A DNA stretch of 64,000 bases from Haberlea rhodopensis. Taxonomy: Eukaryota; Streptophyta; Magnoliopsida; Lamiales; Gesneriaceae. The stretch is from positions 1,426,001-1,490,000 of the forward strand of contig CAJQUN010000140.1 in assembly GCA_907163345.1 (NCBI GenBank). The letters run 5' to 3'. The notes beneath the pieces were generated by a model that was given only the letters and a program-made list of their open reading frames with translations, had not been told where the DNA came from and ran no database searches. Position 1 is the first letter of the stretch. Each line of letters starts with the position of its first letter. A program made the position numbers and the translations under genes. Positions 32,726 to 43,683 of the stretch are shown piece after piece.

Positions 32726-33388
32726 TAGGGGTGTTCATCGGTTCAGTTTCAAACCGAACCGAACCGAAATTTCAGAAATTCTGAAAACCAAAAACCGAAC
32801 TGAAATTGTTCGGTTCGGTTTCGGTTTTAATCGAAATTTTTCGGTTCGGTTCGATTAAGGTTAAACCGTAGTTTTTTTTTCTTTTGAAAAAAGTTTAATT
32901 TTTTTTTTTGAATTTGAATTTTGGAATTGGATGGTTAATAGAAAGGAAATTTAACATAAATATAAATACTAATACATCATACATTGGACTCAAAATAGTT
33001 TTTAACATTTTAATTCAAAAGTTTTAATATTATTTTGAAGTTATTTATAGTAAAAAGTCGAGTTTAAAATAGACAACAAAATAAATTATATTTTACTTGA
33101 AAACAATAGTTAAATTACTAGTTTTTAATAATGCGATCACGGAAGAAACCATTAAAAATATTTATTAACCATTTAATTTTAAAAAAAAAATTATAAAAAA
33201 TTAGTTTTTTTTTAAAGTTCGGTTTTCTGTTCGTTTTGGTTAACCGAACCCTATAAACTAAAACCGAACTTTTTCTAAACAAAACGAAAACCGAATCGAA
33301 AATTTCGGTTCGGTTCTGTTCGGTTCGAACCGAAATTTTTTGGTTCGGTCCGGTTCGGTCAGTTAACCGAACCGGTGCACACCCCCTA
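32726..33388. mobile_element. hAT-type MITE
   Basis: The element is 663 bp with inverted ends TAGGGGTGTTCATCGGTTC and (reversed) TAGGGGGTGTGCACCGGTTC. A perfect 8-bp duplication CTCAGCAG lies at 32718-32725 and 33389-33396. An 8-bp TSD and short TIRs with GGGGTG are the hAT signature. The ends carry CGGTTCGGTTT/AACCGAACCG subterminal repeats; the middle is AT-rich without a transposase. Confidence 0.92.
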
Positions 33389-34560
33389 CTCAGCAGCTTG
33401 AATGCCATAGTCTCTGAGCTGATGTTGAAACATAGCAATTTAGCGCAACAACTTCCAGCGGCGAGATATTCTGCCTCAGCTATGGATGTGGCAATTGATG
33501 TTTGCTTCTTGCTAAACCATGAGATCAATCTTTCACCTAGAAATTGAGAAGTTCCACTGGTGCTCTTGCGATCAATCTTACACCCTGCATAGTCAGCGTC
33601 TGAATATCCAGTCAAATTGAAGTTAGAATCTTTGGGATACCAGAGACCAATGTTCTGAGACCCTTTTATATATTTTAAAATACGTTTAGCAGAAATGAAA
33701 TGGGATTGTTTTGGATCCGATTGAAATCTAGCACACATACAAACAGAAAACATAATATCAGGCCGGCTTGCTGTAAGATATAACAGCGATCCGATCAGAC
33801 CTCGATATATTGTTACCTCAAATGTCGTTCCCCCTTCGTATTTATCTAGCTTGATTGATGGACTCGTTGGAGTTGAAGCAGTTGAGCAAGTCTCCATACC
33901 AAACCGTTTAAGTAGCTCCTTAGTGTACTTGGTTTGATTAATGAAGATTCTATCGCTGAGCTGTTTGACTTGTAGACCCAAGGAGAAAGACAATTCTCTC
34001 ATCAGTACTCATCTCAAACTGTCCCTGTATTAACTTAGAGAACTTCTCGGAAAGCTTGGGGTTAGTTGACCCAAAAATAATATAATCAACATATATTTGA
34101 ACTAACAAAGTATGTTCTCCCTTAATAAATTTAAATAATGTTTTATCTACTGAACCGATCTGAAAATCATGATCCAGAAGAAATTGAGACAGAGTGTCAT
34201 ACCAGGCTCTTGGAGCTTGTTCAAGTCCATACAATGCCTTATTCAGTAAGTATACGTGATCTGTAAACGAGTGATTATGAAATCCAGGAGGTTGTTCGAT
34301 GTAGACTTCCTCCTGAAGTTTGCCATTTAAAAATGCACTCTTCAGCGTCCATTTGATAAACCTTGAAATCTTTAAAAGCAGCATATGCAAGAAAGATTCG
34401 AATGGCTTCTAGTCTGGCAACTGGCGCGAAGGATTAATCAAAGTCGATTCCTTCTTCTTGTCTGAAACCTTGTGCAACCAGTCTGACCTTGTTTTTTACT
34501 ACTATGCCATTTGCATCTAGACACAAGTTTGCCGGTGCTTTTTCCTTGGCTTGGTCAACA
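33389..34560 (-). pseudogene. pol: Copia reverse transcriptase and RNase H N-terminal half (copy B), inactive
   Basis: The fragment starts at the Gag-Pol deletion junction near 34560 and reads right to left. It has FLNGKLQEEVYIEQPPGF, ALYGLEQAPRAWYDTL and the catalytic region as YVDYIIFG: the second Asp of YVDD is Tyr, which would abolish polymerisation. A frameshift near 34002-33950 separates the next part (LGLQVKQLSDRIFINQ, then GYSDADYAGC). RNase H stops where the MITE enters at 33388. Compared with copy A, order and wording are the same. The loss of an active-site Asp, the frameshift and the insertion make this a clear pseudogene. Confidence 0.85.
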
Positions 34561-36042
34561 TACCAAATGCCCTTTCTCAAACCTTTATCCTTGAAGGAGA
34601 TTCCCGAATTGTAGGCACTTCGGATTCATATATTGTGCTGGATCTAACAAATGTCATTTGTTTGATTTTGTTCCTTTCCAGCAACAACTCAGATTCATCT
34701 TTGGTGCTTTCATTGGTGCCAAAGCCTATGCCGGTGATGTCATTGACATTTCTTTATACCTCTTGCAACTCTTCCAATGAGGCTCTTGATTTTGTCCATG
34801 TTTTGAAAATGTGAGAAAGTTTAGCATTTTATGTGCTAATTCTCTGATTTTCTTCATGGAGCTGTTCATAAGAGATTTTCAGCTTATCCAGCTCGATCTT
34901 CAGACTGTTGCATTCACCTAGCTTAGAACAGCTTGGTTTCATATGCTTGTCTATTTTTGGCTTCAGCTTTAGTTTTCTCAAACGATTCAGCTAATATATT
35001 GTAATAATTAGCCATGTCCTGTAGTGCAGACACAAGTTCTTCTCGTGTGAATTCATTTGAGTCAAAGTCGAATACCTCGTCTTTCGGACTCGTCTCCTCG
35101 TCTGCCATTAGGCATTGGATTTCCTCCTCGCTTTCACTTGATGAACATTCTGAGCTCTCTGATTCTGAGTCTCTGAGCCCACTTGCTATTACCTTCCTCT
35201 GCTACCAGAACCTTTTGATCCTTTCCGTGATGACTTTTTCGATCTTTGTAATGCTTCTTTTTCTTGTCATCACGATGCCTTTCTTCTCTTTCGTCTTTCT
35301 TTGGCCTGGTGCAATCTGCAATAAAATGTCTGGTCTTACCACAATTGTAGCAAGTCTGATCGTTAACAGTATCATCGTTTCTTGATTTATACTGATGAGA
35401 AGGTTTAAAATTTCCTTTTATTCTTTGACATGAATATACCAATTTTTTTGATGAATAATGACATAGCATCATTACTTATCTGTTCGATAGATCGGTCTGT
35501 GGATGTGGTGGACTGGTCTGGAATTGCTGCAAGTGCCTTGTTTGTCTGAGTGGTGGATGGCTCTGCTTCACTCTGGTGATCAGCTCAAACTCGTATGCCT
35601 TAAGACCAGCGAACAAATCATGGAGTTCGACCTTGTTCAGATCTTTAGACTCCCTCATGGCAATCGTCTTGACATCCCATTTTGGCAATGTTCTCATCAC
35701 CTTCGGAGCAATCTCTCTGTTGGAATAGTCCTTGCCCAGACCGTTCAGTTCATTGATGATGCCAGTAACTCTTTCATCAAACTCGTTTAGAGTTTCTCCA
35801 AGCTTCATCTTTATGCTCTCAAATATTTGTAGAGCTATGGTCAACTTGTTTTTCTTTGTCTGGTCGTTCCCTTCACAGAGCTGTGCAATCTTCTCCCAAA
35901 TTTCATTGGCAGTGGAGAACATCTTAGTCTTGCTGAACATGTTCTTGTCCAAAGTCTTGAACAGGATGTCCTTGGCTACATTGTCAAGATTGACTTTCTT
36001 TCTTTCTTCATTTGTCCAGATAGCCCTTTCTTTCTCGATCAT
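34561..36042 (-). pseudogene. gag: Sirevirus Gag (copy B), broken
   Basis: Gag in several frames. At 36042-35476 is the copia Gag domain: FKTLDKNMFSKTKMFSTANEIWEKI, then GETLNEFDERVTGIINELNGLG and ESKDLNKVELHDLFAGLKAYEFEL. At 35472-35134 is the zinc knuckle CYNCGKTRHFIADC (CX2CX4HX4C) and a long Lys/Arg/Asp-rich stretch. At 35108-34923 and on is a probable coiled-coil segment (ELVSALQDMANYYNILAESFEKT). The C-terminal text near 34700 (NDITGIG, then TFVRSSTIYE) continues directly into RT, with no protease or integrase. The parallel Gag in copy C is at 56287-57735. Confidence 0.8.
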
Positions 36043-36251
36043 TTGAGGTTCGCCACTTGACCCTCATAGTGCAGGATTCACTTTTAAGATTTTCATTGGT
36101 CCGTCTGTAATGATGTACCACATGTCATCATCCTGAGCTGCTAGGTGAGCTTGCATTCTGATTCTTCAATTATCATAATCTTCTTTTGAGAACATGAGAA
36201 TCTTATTGAAGGATGCCATCAGTCCAGGTATTCTATTGATTAAGAATGCCT

Positions 36252-36263
36252 GCTCTGATACCA
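36252..36263 (-). other. Initiator-Met tRNA primer binding site (copy B)
   Basis: The minus strand reads TGGTATCAGAGC, complementary to the tRNA-iMet 3' end, 2 bp after the LTR end at 36266. It sets the 5' end of this minus-strand element. Confidence 0.88.
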
Positions 36264-36265
36264 CT

Positions 36266-36417
36266 TGTTAGGATCGGACGTGAGTGTTTAGAGGGGGGTG
36301 AATGAACACTCCTCCAAAAATTAGTCCTTATTGATTTCACTCAGGTTGGTAAATGAAATCTGTTTCTTATCCAGTACTTAAGCAGAGCAGACCACTGAAA
36401 TGAAAGTGCGGAAATGA
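36266..36417 (-). repeat. 5' LTR of Sirevirus copy B, truncated
   Basis: About 152 bp match the first part of the 21467-22554 LTR (TGTTAGGATCGGA...GTGCGGAAA). After GGAAATG the text changes to chromovirus-like LTR sequence. Confidence 0.8.
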
Positions 36418-38970
36418 TTAATCACGAGTTAGTAAACCCGGGTGATTAAAAGCCGAGAATTCGAATTGAGGTGTTCCGAATCACAACACCTTATTTATAA
36501 CCAAGATAAAATACATCAAAATTAGACAAAATGGTATACAATTTTGGCCATCACCCTAACCTATACATGTGAAATCATCATTATTGAACACATGTGAGTG
36601 GTAGCATAAAAAATTGATAAACAATTCCCACCTCCTCATTGAAACTCACGCCACCCCTTGCCAATTTTTTAAACATAAATATCATCTTTTTCCCCCACAA
36701 ATATCAGACTTTCTTCTATTAAATTTTGAAACCCCCACCTTCAAATTAGAGAGAAAAATTGTGGGAGAAGCTCCATGCAATTGGAGTTCTAGAAACCTAG
36801 GAAGGAGAGACCTATTTTCCTTCAAGAATTAGAGCACTAGGAGCTTGGGAAGTGGGTTGATTGTGGAGTGCTTGGGTCTTCAAGGGTATGAGACTATTTT
36901 TAACTTTATTTTAGTTGGATTCTATGGATTTTGGGTCGAAAATATAGGGAGAACCACAAAAATGTTGGTGTCTTTTTATTAAAACAGAATCTGCACAAAT
37001 TTGATGTTGCATGCAGTAGATTGTTCTGTATTTTCAATTTTCTTAACTTCCGAATCTGACTTTGAGCCTCAAAAAAGTTGTAGATCTTTCAATTTTATAC
37101 AATTTTAAAAAAATAAACATGCAATCTGGGTCTCGGAAATAAATGTTATGTCGATTTTACTTTCAGTGCTCATTTTTGACTCTGCATGTCCATGCATGTC
37201 ACATGCAGACTGTAATTAGACTTTCTGAGCATTTTCTCTTGCGAATTTGATTTTGGTATTCAAATAAAGCTTGTAGATATTTTCATTATCTTGAGTTTAA
37301 AAAAATGGAGGACTCAATTCGGACTTAATTTCGAGTAGTTAGGAATTTTATACTTTAAGTGCACAAGCTATGTCCTGCATGTGAACGAAAATCTCATGCA
37401 GTGTGTTATCCGAGTTCCTTATTCTTTTGTGACTAGGAATTACGGAAATGTCCAGAAATAAGTATTTTAGTACTTTGAGTTGGCTGTCATATGCCACTAG
37501 AATCACCCCATTTGAAGCTAAAATGAAAAATATATGGCAATTTTACTAAAACTGCTCGAGCTGGAAAACATAATTTAAAAGGCTACGTTTGTAGTGTTTT
37601 TACTATATTTAAATGGAGGAATTAGCTCTACATCATTAGAGAAGAAAATTAAGTCCTTTGAGTTTTTGAACTTTGAGCACTAGATTTGGGTCATTTGGAC
37701 ATCTTATGAATTTATTATGATTTTTGTACGAAAACTGGTCAGTCTGAATTTTGAAGGAAAATCAGTAGGAACCATCCTTAAAACTTGTTGTAGCTTTTGT
37801 GCCTACTTAAGCACTTAGTGATAATTTTTAGTATATATGATCAGGTTAATAGATCCCGTGGTTGATCTGAGAAGTCTCGGTAGATTAGCTTGGGTCGAGG
37901 TACGTTGAAATGAGTTGTATCATGACGTCTGACAAAGGCGTGTAATGATACTATTGTATGACCTTTTATGCCATTACTTGATTGATATGATTTTAATGTC
38001 ACTATATGATTCTTATGTGACTATATGACATGATGAATGTCTTGGATTACATGATATGTGAAATTACAAGATTTGTATATACTTTCACATGAGATTGCAT
38101 GATATATTGAGTTGCATATGTCATTTGATGCATAAATGATTCGTGGGCATATCATATTGATCTATCATTCCTTTGATATCCATGATTATGACTGAGTTGA
38201 TTCACTCTGAGTGTCGGGGATGACGAACACGGCGATGACATGCAGTATAGGTAGCGACTGTAGTCAAACGCGTGTCACCGGACCTAGACACGAGGGATGG
38301 ACGAACACAGCACATAGGATGAGTCTCATAGTGCAATGTGTGTGTGTTGTCACCCTATGCTCGAGCTGATATTATTTGATGATACATTCCTTTGGACTCC
38401 GATTTTGGTATCTTGATATTCGATTCCTTGTACCCATTCATACATCGCATTCATACATGGTATGCATTGCATGATACTTTGTCATTTGACATGATTTATT
38501 TATTTCTCGTACTGGGGTACTGACCCCCTTTGTGGGGGCTGTCATGTCTTTTGTTGTTCGGACATGACAGGCTTTACAGGAGGACATGGTGACGATGCTT
38601 ACAGCGACGCATCGAGAGATAACCGAGCTCCATGATGAGCGAGCTCAGTTTATATATGGTTTCTTATTCCCAGTAATAGTATATGATTTTTAAACAAAAT
38701 AAATTTACCAGGGTATGCCCCGTGTATGTTGTACTTGGAATATGATATTTTCGAGACTATGTGATAATGCTGGTTAATGTTTGCTTTACTATTTGCAAAT
38801 GAAAGACCTAACTGGAATTATCTATATATTTTGATATAAATATATCTGTATCACTTAAAAGCAAAAAACATTTAGGGTCATTTAACAAGACATTTGAAAT
38901 TAATCTTCCGTTGTTTACATAAATTAATCACTGTGTGATAATTAAACACCACATTAGGAACGGGCCCTCA
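36418..38970 (+). repeat. Long chromovirus-like 5' LTR
   Basis: About 2.5 kb, ending GGAACGGGCCCTCA before an iMet PBS. The end matches, in reverse, the LTRs at 9270 and 17255 (GTTCCTAAT, TGTTTAATTATCACACA). The middle has paired-repeat text at 38190-38330 (GATGACGAACACGG, ACGAGGGATG) and GTACTGGGGTACTGACCCCC near 38510. The left boundary is uncertain because it abuts the truncated Sirevirus LTR; the TGATTAATCACG at 36415 may be its start. Confidence 0.65.
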
Positions 38971-38975
38971 CATTA

Positions 38976-38987
38976 TGGTATCAGAGC
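38976..38987 (+). other. Initiator-Met tRNA primer binding site
   Basis: TGGTATCAGAGC lies a few bases after the long LTR, an intact match to the iMet complement. It gives the plus orientation. Confidence 0.82.
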
Positions 38988-40019
38988 ATATATCTGGGAT
39001 ATGCTCGAACTAGAGTTAGGGCACTGAATATAGACACAATTGAATTGTTTGTGCATGTGTCTGACTATGTGATTTTATATGCTCTTGCCTGCTATGATTA
39101 CATGTTAGATAATGAAATGTTAGACATGTAATGGATTATTAAGCAAGGATAAGCGAGATGTCATATCTCTGAATATTTTAATATGCTGATTTGCATATAA
39201 TGTAGAGAATTTGAATGCTGAGTTGCATAGAATCTAGAAATTTTTAATGCTGAGTTGCATACAAACTAGAGAATTTGAGAATTTTATCTGTTAGCACTGA
39301 TAGTTGCTGATAGGATGATGATGTAGAATAAGTGATGAGAACACTTCTGACTTGAGATTGTATATGATGTTTTGATTTTATGATGAACAGTTAGTGTTTG
39401 GACAGGTAACAGCGATACAGACTTTAAGAGCTATCTATTGTACCTGTAGGCACTGTAAACTGTGAATTGAATTAACTTAGTGTTGTTGAAAATTTTATCA
39501 CTTTGGGACTTAATCCTTGTGATTAGTGGGGTGACACTAGAACTAATTAAAACGCTTTTTATCGATTGATATCAGTAATTTAAGTCTGAAAGACCAAGGT
39601 TATACGTATGAGTTTACGTCAAAACCTGTGTACGCCAAGATGATAATTTATAACTTGAGAATATTGAAACTAGAATATTTCAATTGAAGAATAGAGTATA
39701 GTTGTAATTCAGTTCCAGTTTTTGTGTCCGAACTATGAATAAATACTACAATATCAACTCTTTTAGATGAGAATATCTAGAGTAATGATAGTGATGGAAG
39801 ACGAGTTTTCCTCTTTTGTTACGGGAATAGATGTTTACAAGAAGGCCATGTTGATGACATGGAAAATGATAATTGATTATCGTGGACTTGAGAAATGGAA
39901 ATATCTGCTTAATCTCAATAACTATGCACTAGTGTAGAGATTAGATATCGACTGAAGAATAAGACACCGATGTGGTGCGAAGTAGTTAGAACTGGATTAA
40001 AGATTAATGAAGTGACTAT
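38988..40019 (+). pseudogene. pol: Heavily decayed Ty3 interior with an RT trace
   Basis: No long frame is open. Near 39830-39960 the plus strand reads KKAMLMTWKMIIDYRGLEKWKYLLNLNNYALV with stops around it. This resembles the Ty3 RT start (SPVLFVKKKDGSxRMCIDYRELNK...YPLPRID). RT only about 0.9 kb from the PBS implies a large deletion of gag and protease. The right end meets the minus-strand Athila Pol near 40020; the exact junction is not clear. Confidence 0.45.
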
Positions 40020-41594
40020 CAATGGGATAATCCAAGAGTCAACCAAATAATTTGCAAAATCGGCATACCAAGGTAGTGCAAGAACTTGAAAAAGCTGTTC
40101 ATCAGGAAATTTTTCATTGATTTGTTCCAGTTCATTATCATGTTTCTCAATCTCATTATCAATCCTAGATAAATGAGCCGCTACTACGTTCTCTACACCC
40201 CTCTCTTCTTTAATTTCTAGGTCCAATTCTTGCAATAAGAGAATCCATCGGATTAAACGTGGTTTAGTGTCTTTTTTAACAAGAAGATATTTAAGTGCCG
40301 AGTGATCAGTGTACACAATTACTTTTGATAGTCAGAGATAAGAGTGAAATTTATCAAATGCAAATACTACTGCTAGAAGTTCTTTCTCAGTGGTGGCATA
40401 GTTTTGTCGTGCCTCATTTAAAGTTCTACTAGCATAGTATAGTATGAAATACCTTTCCGTCTTTGTCCCAATACTGCTCCGACAGCTATGTCACTAGCAT
40501 CACACATCAACTCAAATGTCATATCCCAATCCGGTGCTACCAACACAGGTGTTGTTATTAACTTCTCCTTCAATGTCTCGAATGCCTGCACACAATCAGG
40601 ATTAAAATCAAAAGGTGCATCTTTAGTCAATAAATGAGAGAGTGGTTTTGAAATTTGTGAAAAGTCTTTAATAAATCTCCTGTAAAAGCCCGCATGGCCT
40701 AGGAAGCTTCGAACCCCCTTCACTGATACTGGTGGAGGTAGTTCCTGTATCACTTGAATCTTTGCTCGGTCCACTTCCATACCCTTGTGGGATATTTTGT
40801 GTCCCAAGACTATTCCTTCTTGTACCATGAAGTGACATTTCTCCCAATTTAGTATCAAATTCGTCTCTTCACACCTTGTTAGTACTAAGTCAAGATTATT
40901 TAAGCAAGAATCAAAAGAATCCCCAAAGACAGAAAAGTCATCCATAAAGACCTCTAAGAATTTTTCAATATTATCATGAAAAATAGACATCATACATCTT
41001 TGAAAAGTCACAGGCGCATTACATCATCCAAATGGCATTCTCCAAAATGCAAACGTACCATAAGGACAAGTGAAGGTAGTCTTCTCTTGGTCCTCAGGTG
41101 CAATAGCTATTTGATTATACCAGAATAGCCATCTAGAAAACAATAGAAACCCTGCCAGACGCTCTATCATTTGGTCAATGAATGGGATGGGGGAATGGTC
41201 TTTACGGGTGGCGTCATTTAACTTTCTATAATCAATACAGACGTGCCAACCTGTGACTGTTCTAATAGGGATCAATTCATTGTTCTCATTTTTAAGTACA
41301 GTCATACCTCCTTTCTTGGGTACACATTGCACAGGACTGACCCATGCACTATCAGAAATGGGATAGATAATACCTGCATCCAGAAGTTTGATGACCTCAG
41401 CTTTTACCACTTCTTGCATCTTTGGATTCAACCGGCGTTGTGGTTGTACCACGGGTTTGTAAGCATCCTCCATCAAGATCTTATGCATACATGTCGATGG
41501 GCTTATCCCTCTTATGTCCGCTACTTTCCATCCGAATGCTTTCTTATGCTCCCTCAAAATCCTAAGTATGTCTTCGTTTATACCTGTTAAAGAT
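40020..41594 (-). pseudogene. pol: Athila reverse transcriptase and RNase H (copy C)
   Basis: This is the only near-complete Ty3 RT in the window. From 41557: ISPSTCMHKILMEDAYKP, QRRLNPKMQEVVKAEVIKLL, IYPISDSAWVSPVQCVPKKGG, VCIDYRKLNDATRKDH and FWRMPFG. A TGA then interrupts the conserved FGxCNAP motif at about 41021. From 41011: TFQRCMMSIFHD, the catalytic FMDDFSVFG, LGHKIS and VRSFLGHAGFYRRFIKDFS, then the RNase H start DASDIAVGAVLGQR. From 40316: YTDHSALKYLL, RWILLLQELDLEIKEE and GVENVVAAHLSRI, the RNase H end in Athila. The text becomes unrelated near 40030. One stop and at least one frameshift inactivate it, but the catalytic residues are retained. Confidence 0.85.
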
Positions 41595-42109
41595 TGTAAG
41601 GACCCTAGTTCCTTAAGTGCGGATTAAAGGCGTAAATAGAGCCAACATGCATCTAATGAATATAAAGTTCGTGTTGATGCCTTGAGCCGTTAAGATTACA
41701 GGCCAAAATAAAATTTCCAAAAGGAATTAGTTACATTTCCAACCGATTGAATGTTAATCCTATAGCTTTACACTACTCCTAGAGTAGAGACTATACAAAA
41801 GAATTAAGCCTGCTATGCCAAAAGCACTCCTCACTAGCTCACCGCATCAACCCGCCTTAGCCCGTCCAACCAAAAGTACCTATAGGAACAACCACAAATC
41901 CATGAGCATGTATATAAACCATATTCACAATAATATGATTGTAATTCAAATGCAGAAACCGTAAACACGATTCACTTCCTGTATTTAATACATTTAAAAG
42001 CTCCCTTGGTTGTCCCTGTACCACAATCATAATCAATAGATTATAATACCAATAATGTATGTCATGACATGCACTCATTCCATGTATACCAATGGCCATT
42101 TCCTGTTTA

Positions 42110-42335
42110 TTATATCAGTGGCATAATACCCCTCGCGTTTACATGACAGCGGCATTAATACCCCTCGCTTCGACATATTAGCGGCATAATATCTCTCGCA
42201 ATAGTAATATGACAGCGGCATGATCCTTCGCTTCAACATATTTGCGGCAAATATTCTTCATCGTTATAATATGACAGCGGCAAGTATTCTATCATCGCTT
42301 CGACATGAAGGCGGCAAGTATTCTTCATCACTGGA
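42110..42335. repeat. AGCGGCAT tandem repeat in LTR (about 7 x 32 bp)
   Basis: The units begin AGCGGCAT or GCGGCAA and end alternately ATATGAC or TTCGACATATT. The same array is at about 47928-48150 in the other LTR. Confidence 0.75.
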
Positions 42336-42377
42336 ATATAATCTCGACTCACAATCACATGCACCAATGCATCCAAT

Positions 42378-42470
42378 ATACACATGCAACCATAATGCAT
42401 ATCCAAACCATGTATGCAACCACAATGCATAACTAAGACCATGTATGCAACCACAATGCATAACCAATTC
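42378..42470. repeat. 31-bp tandem repeat, ACCATGTATGCAACCACAATGCATA type
   Basis: There are about three units, the first partly diverged. The same array is at 48192-48283 in the other LTR. Confidence 0.7.
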
Positions 42471-42682
42471 AAACCGTAATAAATATGTTTTACCGTCCGA
42501 TGCTCGTACGTCTCACGACGTACCTTAGTCCCAAAATGTGTTGTGTCGTGGACTTTATCTCCTAAGTTGTGTGGCCACCTGGGATGGTTCTACACATTCA
42601 CACAAACCAATATTAGGAGCCAATAATAGTCCAATATCAAAAATTCCACAAAAATATCCAAAAACACATTTTTTTCTATATC

Positions 42683-42867
42683 GCGATCGATCGCCGCGAG
42701 GGCCCGATCGATCGCGAGATCACTCTGCCCGCTGCTGAATTTTTCTGTCTTTGGCGATCGATCGACACATTTGGCGCGATCAATCGCCAGATTCACCGAT
42801 CGATCGCCCAAAAGTGGCGATCGATCGCCAACTGCTACTGGAGCGCACTGGTGCGCGATCGATCGCC
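42683..42867. repeat. GCGATCGATCGC dyad array in chromovirus 3' LTR
   Basis: Centres are at about 42688/42709, then four in a row at 42759, 42781, 42801 and 42822 (22, 20, 21 bp apart), and a single one at 42860. Confidence 0.88.
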
Positions 42868-43614
42868 GAATCCTGCACCACGAAAAACACCATTTTTGCT
42901 CCATAATTTCCTTCCCAAACCATACCAACACTTATACCTTCAAACCAACAACATAAAAACATTGTAAACCTTCAAAATACACCTTAAAACAACCAAAGAT
43001 TCAACACCCAACCAAAACAATACCAACCAAAAACAAACCCATTTCCAAATCAACCAAAACCATTTCAAACCCAAACCAAACACTATAAAAACAACAATGA
43101 GGTATCCATACCTCTTGGGGACTCCAAATCCTACCAATAATCTCACAAACAAGACTTTTGCAAGGATTTTCCCTCCACTTTTTAAGCCAAAACGAAAATG
43201 GAGAAGGGTTAGGGTTGGGAGAGTGATTTGGGGATTTTAGTAAAGTGATGGTAAGGTGGGGTAGTGGGGTTAAAAAAAAAAGGGTTAATTAAAATTGTGC
43301 CCCAACAATTACCATGATGTATAAAATACCCCAACATGATATTTTAAAAGCATTTCACCAAAATGCACCAAAATCTCAATTAAATACATGTTTCACCAAA
43401 TAATTACCAACCATTACATTTAACCCATGATAACACCCAATTACCCAACATGCATAACATGCACCCTGAAATGCTCTACCGGGTCACGCCTACCATGTGA
43501 CTAAGCATTTCATCAAGATAATTAATTCCAACACATAATTTAATTATCATAAAAAATAATCACATAAACATAATTAATGCCCAAATTGCATATAATTATT
43601 TTGGGGATATCACA

Positions 43615-43635
43615 ATACTCCCCCACTTATAAGAT
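43615..43635 (-). other. PPT of chromovirus D
   Basis: On the minus strand, CTTATAAGTGGGGGAGTAT directly precedes the LTR start TGTGATATCC. Confidence 0.85.
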
Positions 43636-43683
43636 TTCGACCCCGAAATCGCATGCACTTACCCAAATGAAACTAAACATAAA

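Larger units (their letters stand above)
21467..36417 (-). mobile_element. Sirevirus-type copia element (copy B), internally deleted, carrying nested insertions
   Basis: The 3' LTR is 21467-22554, the third ORF 22948-25148, RNase H/RT 32478-34390, gag about 34560-36042, and the PBS and a truncated 5' LTR end at 36252-36417. Protease and integrase are missing: Gag runs into RT near 34560. An Athila-type element (25154-32044) and a MITE (32726-33388) interrupt it. The 5' LTR is cut about 150 bp in, where chromovirus-like LTR sequence begins. Confidence 0.87.
41595..43614 (-). repeat. 3' LTR of chromovirus D
   Basis: The LTR is 2,020 bp; on the minus strand it starts TGTGATATCCCC and ends GGGTCCTTACA. 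It holds an array of about seven 32-bp AGCGGCAT repeats (42110-42335), a 31-bp repeat with ATGTATGCAACCACAATGCA (about 42378-42470), and a GATCGATC dyad array (42683-42867). Confidence 0.9.

Noticed and set aside
36614..36832. 72-codon frame in the long LTR as a gene
   Set aside because: It lies within LTR sequence and has a composition typical of chance frames, with no recognisable motif.
42683..42867. Palindromes as cyanobacterial HIP1 (GCGATCGC) contamination
   Set aside because: The core is GCGATCGATCGC, not the HIP1 octamer. It is confined to LTRs with intact plant element structure and TSDs.
42538..42956. Frames full of AIDR/DRSP repeats as a repeat protein
   Set aside because: They are translations of GATCGATC dyads in several frames on both strands, not a gene.
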